Assembly (NCBI GenBank): GCA_945787595.1
Contig: CALZJV010000069.1
Span: 1 to 15,396, forward strand
Reading direction: 5' to 3'
Source: an uncultured Desulfobacterales bacterium
GTDB lineage: Bacteria; Desulfobacterota; Desulfobacteria; Desulfobacterales; JAFDCJ01
Length of the DNA: 15,396 bases
Below, piece after piece: positions 14,397-15,396 of this stretch. Below the pieces are notes generated by a model. It did not search any database and was not told where the DNA came from. It saw only the letters and a list, made by a program, of their open reading frames with translations. Positions within the stretch are counted from its first letter, which is position 1, and every line of letters starts with the position of its first letter. The translations under genes and the position numbers were made by a program.

Positions 14397-14431
14397 AATA
14401 ACAAATACCAAATAACTTATAACCAATAACC
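14397..14431 (+). repeat. AT-rich heptamer run
   Basis: Five in-phase heptamers, AATAACA, AATACCA, AATAACT, TATAACC and AATAACC, end 22 bases before the Shine-Dalgarno of the dehydrogenase gene. They are related to the arms at 7612-7743, but no complementary arm is nearby. Confidence 0.8.
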
Positions 14432-14453
14432 ATTATTTCGATGTGGCAACTGT

Positions 14454-14459
14454 AGGAGG
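14454..14459 (+). promoter_or_regulatory. Ribosome binding site of the 3-hydroxyacyl-CoA dehydrogenase
   Basis: A perfect AGGAGG nine bases before ATG 14469. It is the strongest site among the plus-strand genes, in contrast to the weak sites of the ligase and MaoC genes. Confidence 0.8.
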
Positions 14460-14468
14460 TTCTAATCG

Positions 14469-15350
14469 ATGGAGATAAAAAAAATATTCGTAGCAGGTGC
14501 GGGATTGATGGGCGGCGGTATCGCTCAAGTCTGTGCGCAGGCCGGCTACCATGTCACCATGCGCGATGTTACCGATGAAATACTCCAAAAAAGCTTAAAA
14601 ACAATTCGCTGGTCTGTGGGAAAATTCGTGGAGAAAGGCAAAGTGGCAGGCACCCTGGAGGAAATTATGGGGCGCTTAACCGTCACCACCGATCTGGCAG
14701 CTGCCTCAGATGCGGACTTCGTGTTCGAGGCAATTATAGAAAATCTTGAAGCCAAGAGAGAATTGTTTGCCAAGCTCGATAAATTATGTCCCGCAGGCAC
14801 CATTTTAGCGACCAACACCTCGGCCATCCCGGTCACCGAAATTGCGGTGGCGACGCAACGGGTACCCAAAGTTGCCGGGACCCATTTTTTCAGTCCCGTC
14901 CCCATGATGAGAGCAGTGGAAATCGTAAAAGGTTTGGGCACGTCTGATGAAACGGTTGAAATTGCCGACAACCTGTGCAAGTCCATCGGCAAAGAAACTA
15001 TCCGGGTAAATATCGATGTGGCCGGAATTGTCCTCAATCGCCTCAATTTTCCCAGTACGATTGAAGCCATCAAACTGGTAGAATCGGGTGTGGCCACGGT
15101 CGAAGACATCGACAAAGGAATGCGGCTGGGATTTGGCAGACCGATGGGTCCTTTTGAAACCGCGGATATGGCGGGGCTAGATATCGGGTTTAATGCCATG
15201 ACGGCGGTCTATCGGGAAACCCGGGATGAAAAATTTCATCCACCCATGCTGCTGCAGAGAAAAGTGAAACTCGGACAGTTGGGCCGTAAAACCGGTATCG
15301 GCTGGTATCGATATGATGAAAACGGGAAAAAGATAGGCCCCGCAGATTAA
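14469..15350 (+). CDS. 3-hydroxyacyl-CoA (3-hydroxybutyryl-CoA-type) dehydrogenase
   Basis: A 293-residue NAD-dependent dehydrogenase of the Hbd/PaaH family. It normally oxidises (S)-3-hydroxyacyl-CoA to 3-oxoacyl-CoA in the cytoplasm. The N-terminal Rossmann domain shows GAGLMGGG (10-17); the conserved catalytic residues are Ser 118 (in TNTSAIP), His 139 (in GTHFFSP), Glu 151 and Asn 190 (in VLNRL). The C-terminal dimerisation domain carries GFGRPMGPFETADMAGLD (221-238). Length is normal for the single-domain enzyme. One small variation is DVAGIVLNR where many relatives have a proline and phenylalanine (PGFxxNR). A strong AGGAGG supports the start. It follows MaoC after a 660-base repeat spacer, so co-transcription is uncertain. 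Family sure, chain length unknown. Confidence 0.95.
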   Translation: MEIKKIFVAGAGLMGGGIAQVCAQAGYHVTMRDVTDEILQKSLKTIRWSVGKFVEKGKVAGTLEEIMGRLTVTTDLAAASDADFVFEAIIENLEAKRELFAKLDKLCPAGTILATNTSAIPVTEIAVATQRVPKVAGTHFFSPVPMMRAVEIVKGLGTSDETVEIADNLCKSIGKETIRVNIDVAGIVLNRLNFPSTIEAIKLVESGVATVEDIDKGMRLGFGRPMGPFETADMAGLDIGFNAMTAVYRETRDEKFHPPMLLQRKVKLGQLGRKTGIGWYRYDENGKKIGPAD

Positions 15351-15396
15351 AAAGAATGAAGGTTGATTTTTAAGGATCACCTCCAAAAGAGTTAGT

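Larger units (their letters stand above)
13807..14468. other. Gene-free, repeat-packed spacer
   Basis: About 660 bases with no credible gene. In order it holds a half copy of the GTTTCAG repeat (13820-13840), a short GC-rich stem (13849-13868), a 9-bp-period hairpin (13913-13986), a purine-rich heptamer array (14094-14208), a 10-bp-period hairpin (14245-14326), an AT-rich heptamer run (14397-14431) and the ribosome site of the next gene. No promoter for that gene could be picked out. Five unrelated repeat families sit side by side. Confidence 0.8.

Noticed and set aside
14214..14429. 71-residue open frame upstream of the dehydrogenase
   Set aside because: It runs through the 10-bp-period hairpin and the AT-rich heptamers; Cys/Val-rich low-complexity translation and no ribosome site.
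14546..15199. 217-residue antisense open frame
   Set aside because: It lies entirely inside the well-supported 3-hydroxyacyl-CoA dehydrogenase gene on the other strand and has no recognisable motif.
15374..15384. GGATCACCTCC, identical to the 3' end of 16S rRNA
   Set aside because: Only 11 bases match and nothing upstream resembles rRNA; on the minus strand it reads as a Shine-Dalgarno, but no suitable start codon follows.

Overview
The window looks like part of a bacterial chromosome from an anaerobic fatty- or organic-acid degrader. I think a sulfate-reducing Desulfobacterota (Desulfobacterales-type) is most likely. This is inferred from the gene mix and the repeat-rich spacers; no ribosomal RNA or other marker gene is present to prove it.

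Layout. Positions 1-10527 hold seven genes, all on the minus strand. In transcription order they are: an SDR oxidoreductase (10527-9733), an acyl-CoA synthetase (9345-7816), a TAXI-type TRAP transporter made of binding protein (7594-6617), DUF1850 protein (6417-5890) and fused permease (5897-4008), a 594-residue acyl-CoA dehydrogenase (3540-1756), and a second, GTG-started acyl-CoA dehydrogenase cut by the window start (1127-1). Positions 10871-15350 hold four plus-strand genes: a TetR-family regulator, a second acyl-CoA synthetase, a MaoC-type enoyl-CoA hydratase and a 3-hydroxyacyl-CoA dehydrogenase. The two blocks diverge from an AT-rich control region at about 10528-10870.

How the genes may work together. 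TRAP uptake of an organic acid, ATP-dependent CoA activation (two ligases), alpha,beta-dehydrogenation (two dehydrogenases), hydration (MaoC) and oxidation of the hydroxyl (SDR and/or the 3-hydroxyacyl-CoA dehydrogenase) make up most of a beta-oxidation-like route. No thiolase, electron-transfer flavoprotein or crotonase-type hydratase is in the window. The substrate cannot be read from the sequence. The TetR protein is the obvious candidate regulator.

The most unusual part is the spacers. Almost every intergenic gap is filled with low-complexity DNA built from 7-bp units (less often 8, 9 or 10 bp), often arranged as two arms of an imperfect hairpin. The clearest case is 1256-1760, about 70 successive heptamers broken by a single 8-mer. 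A 65-bp block of it recurs inverted at 14094-14158. Several families with unrelated sequence share the 7-bp period, which suggests a common generating or functional principle.
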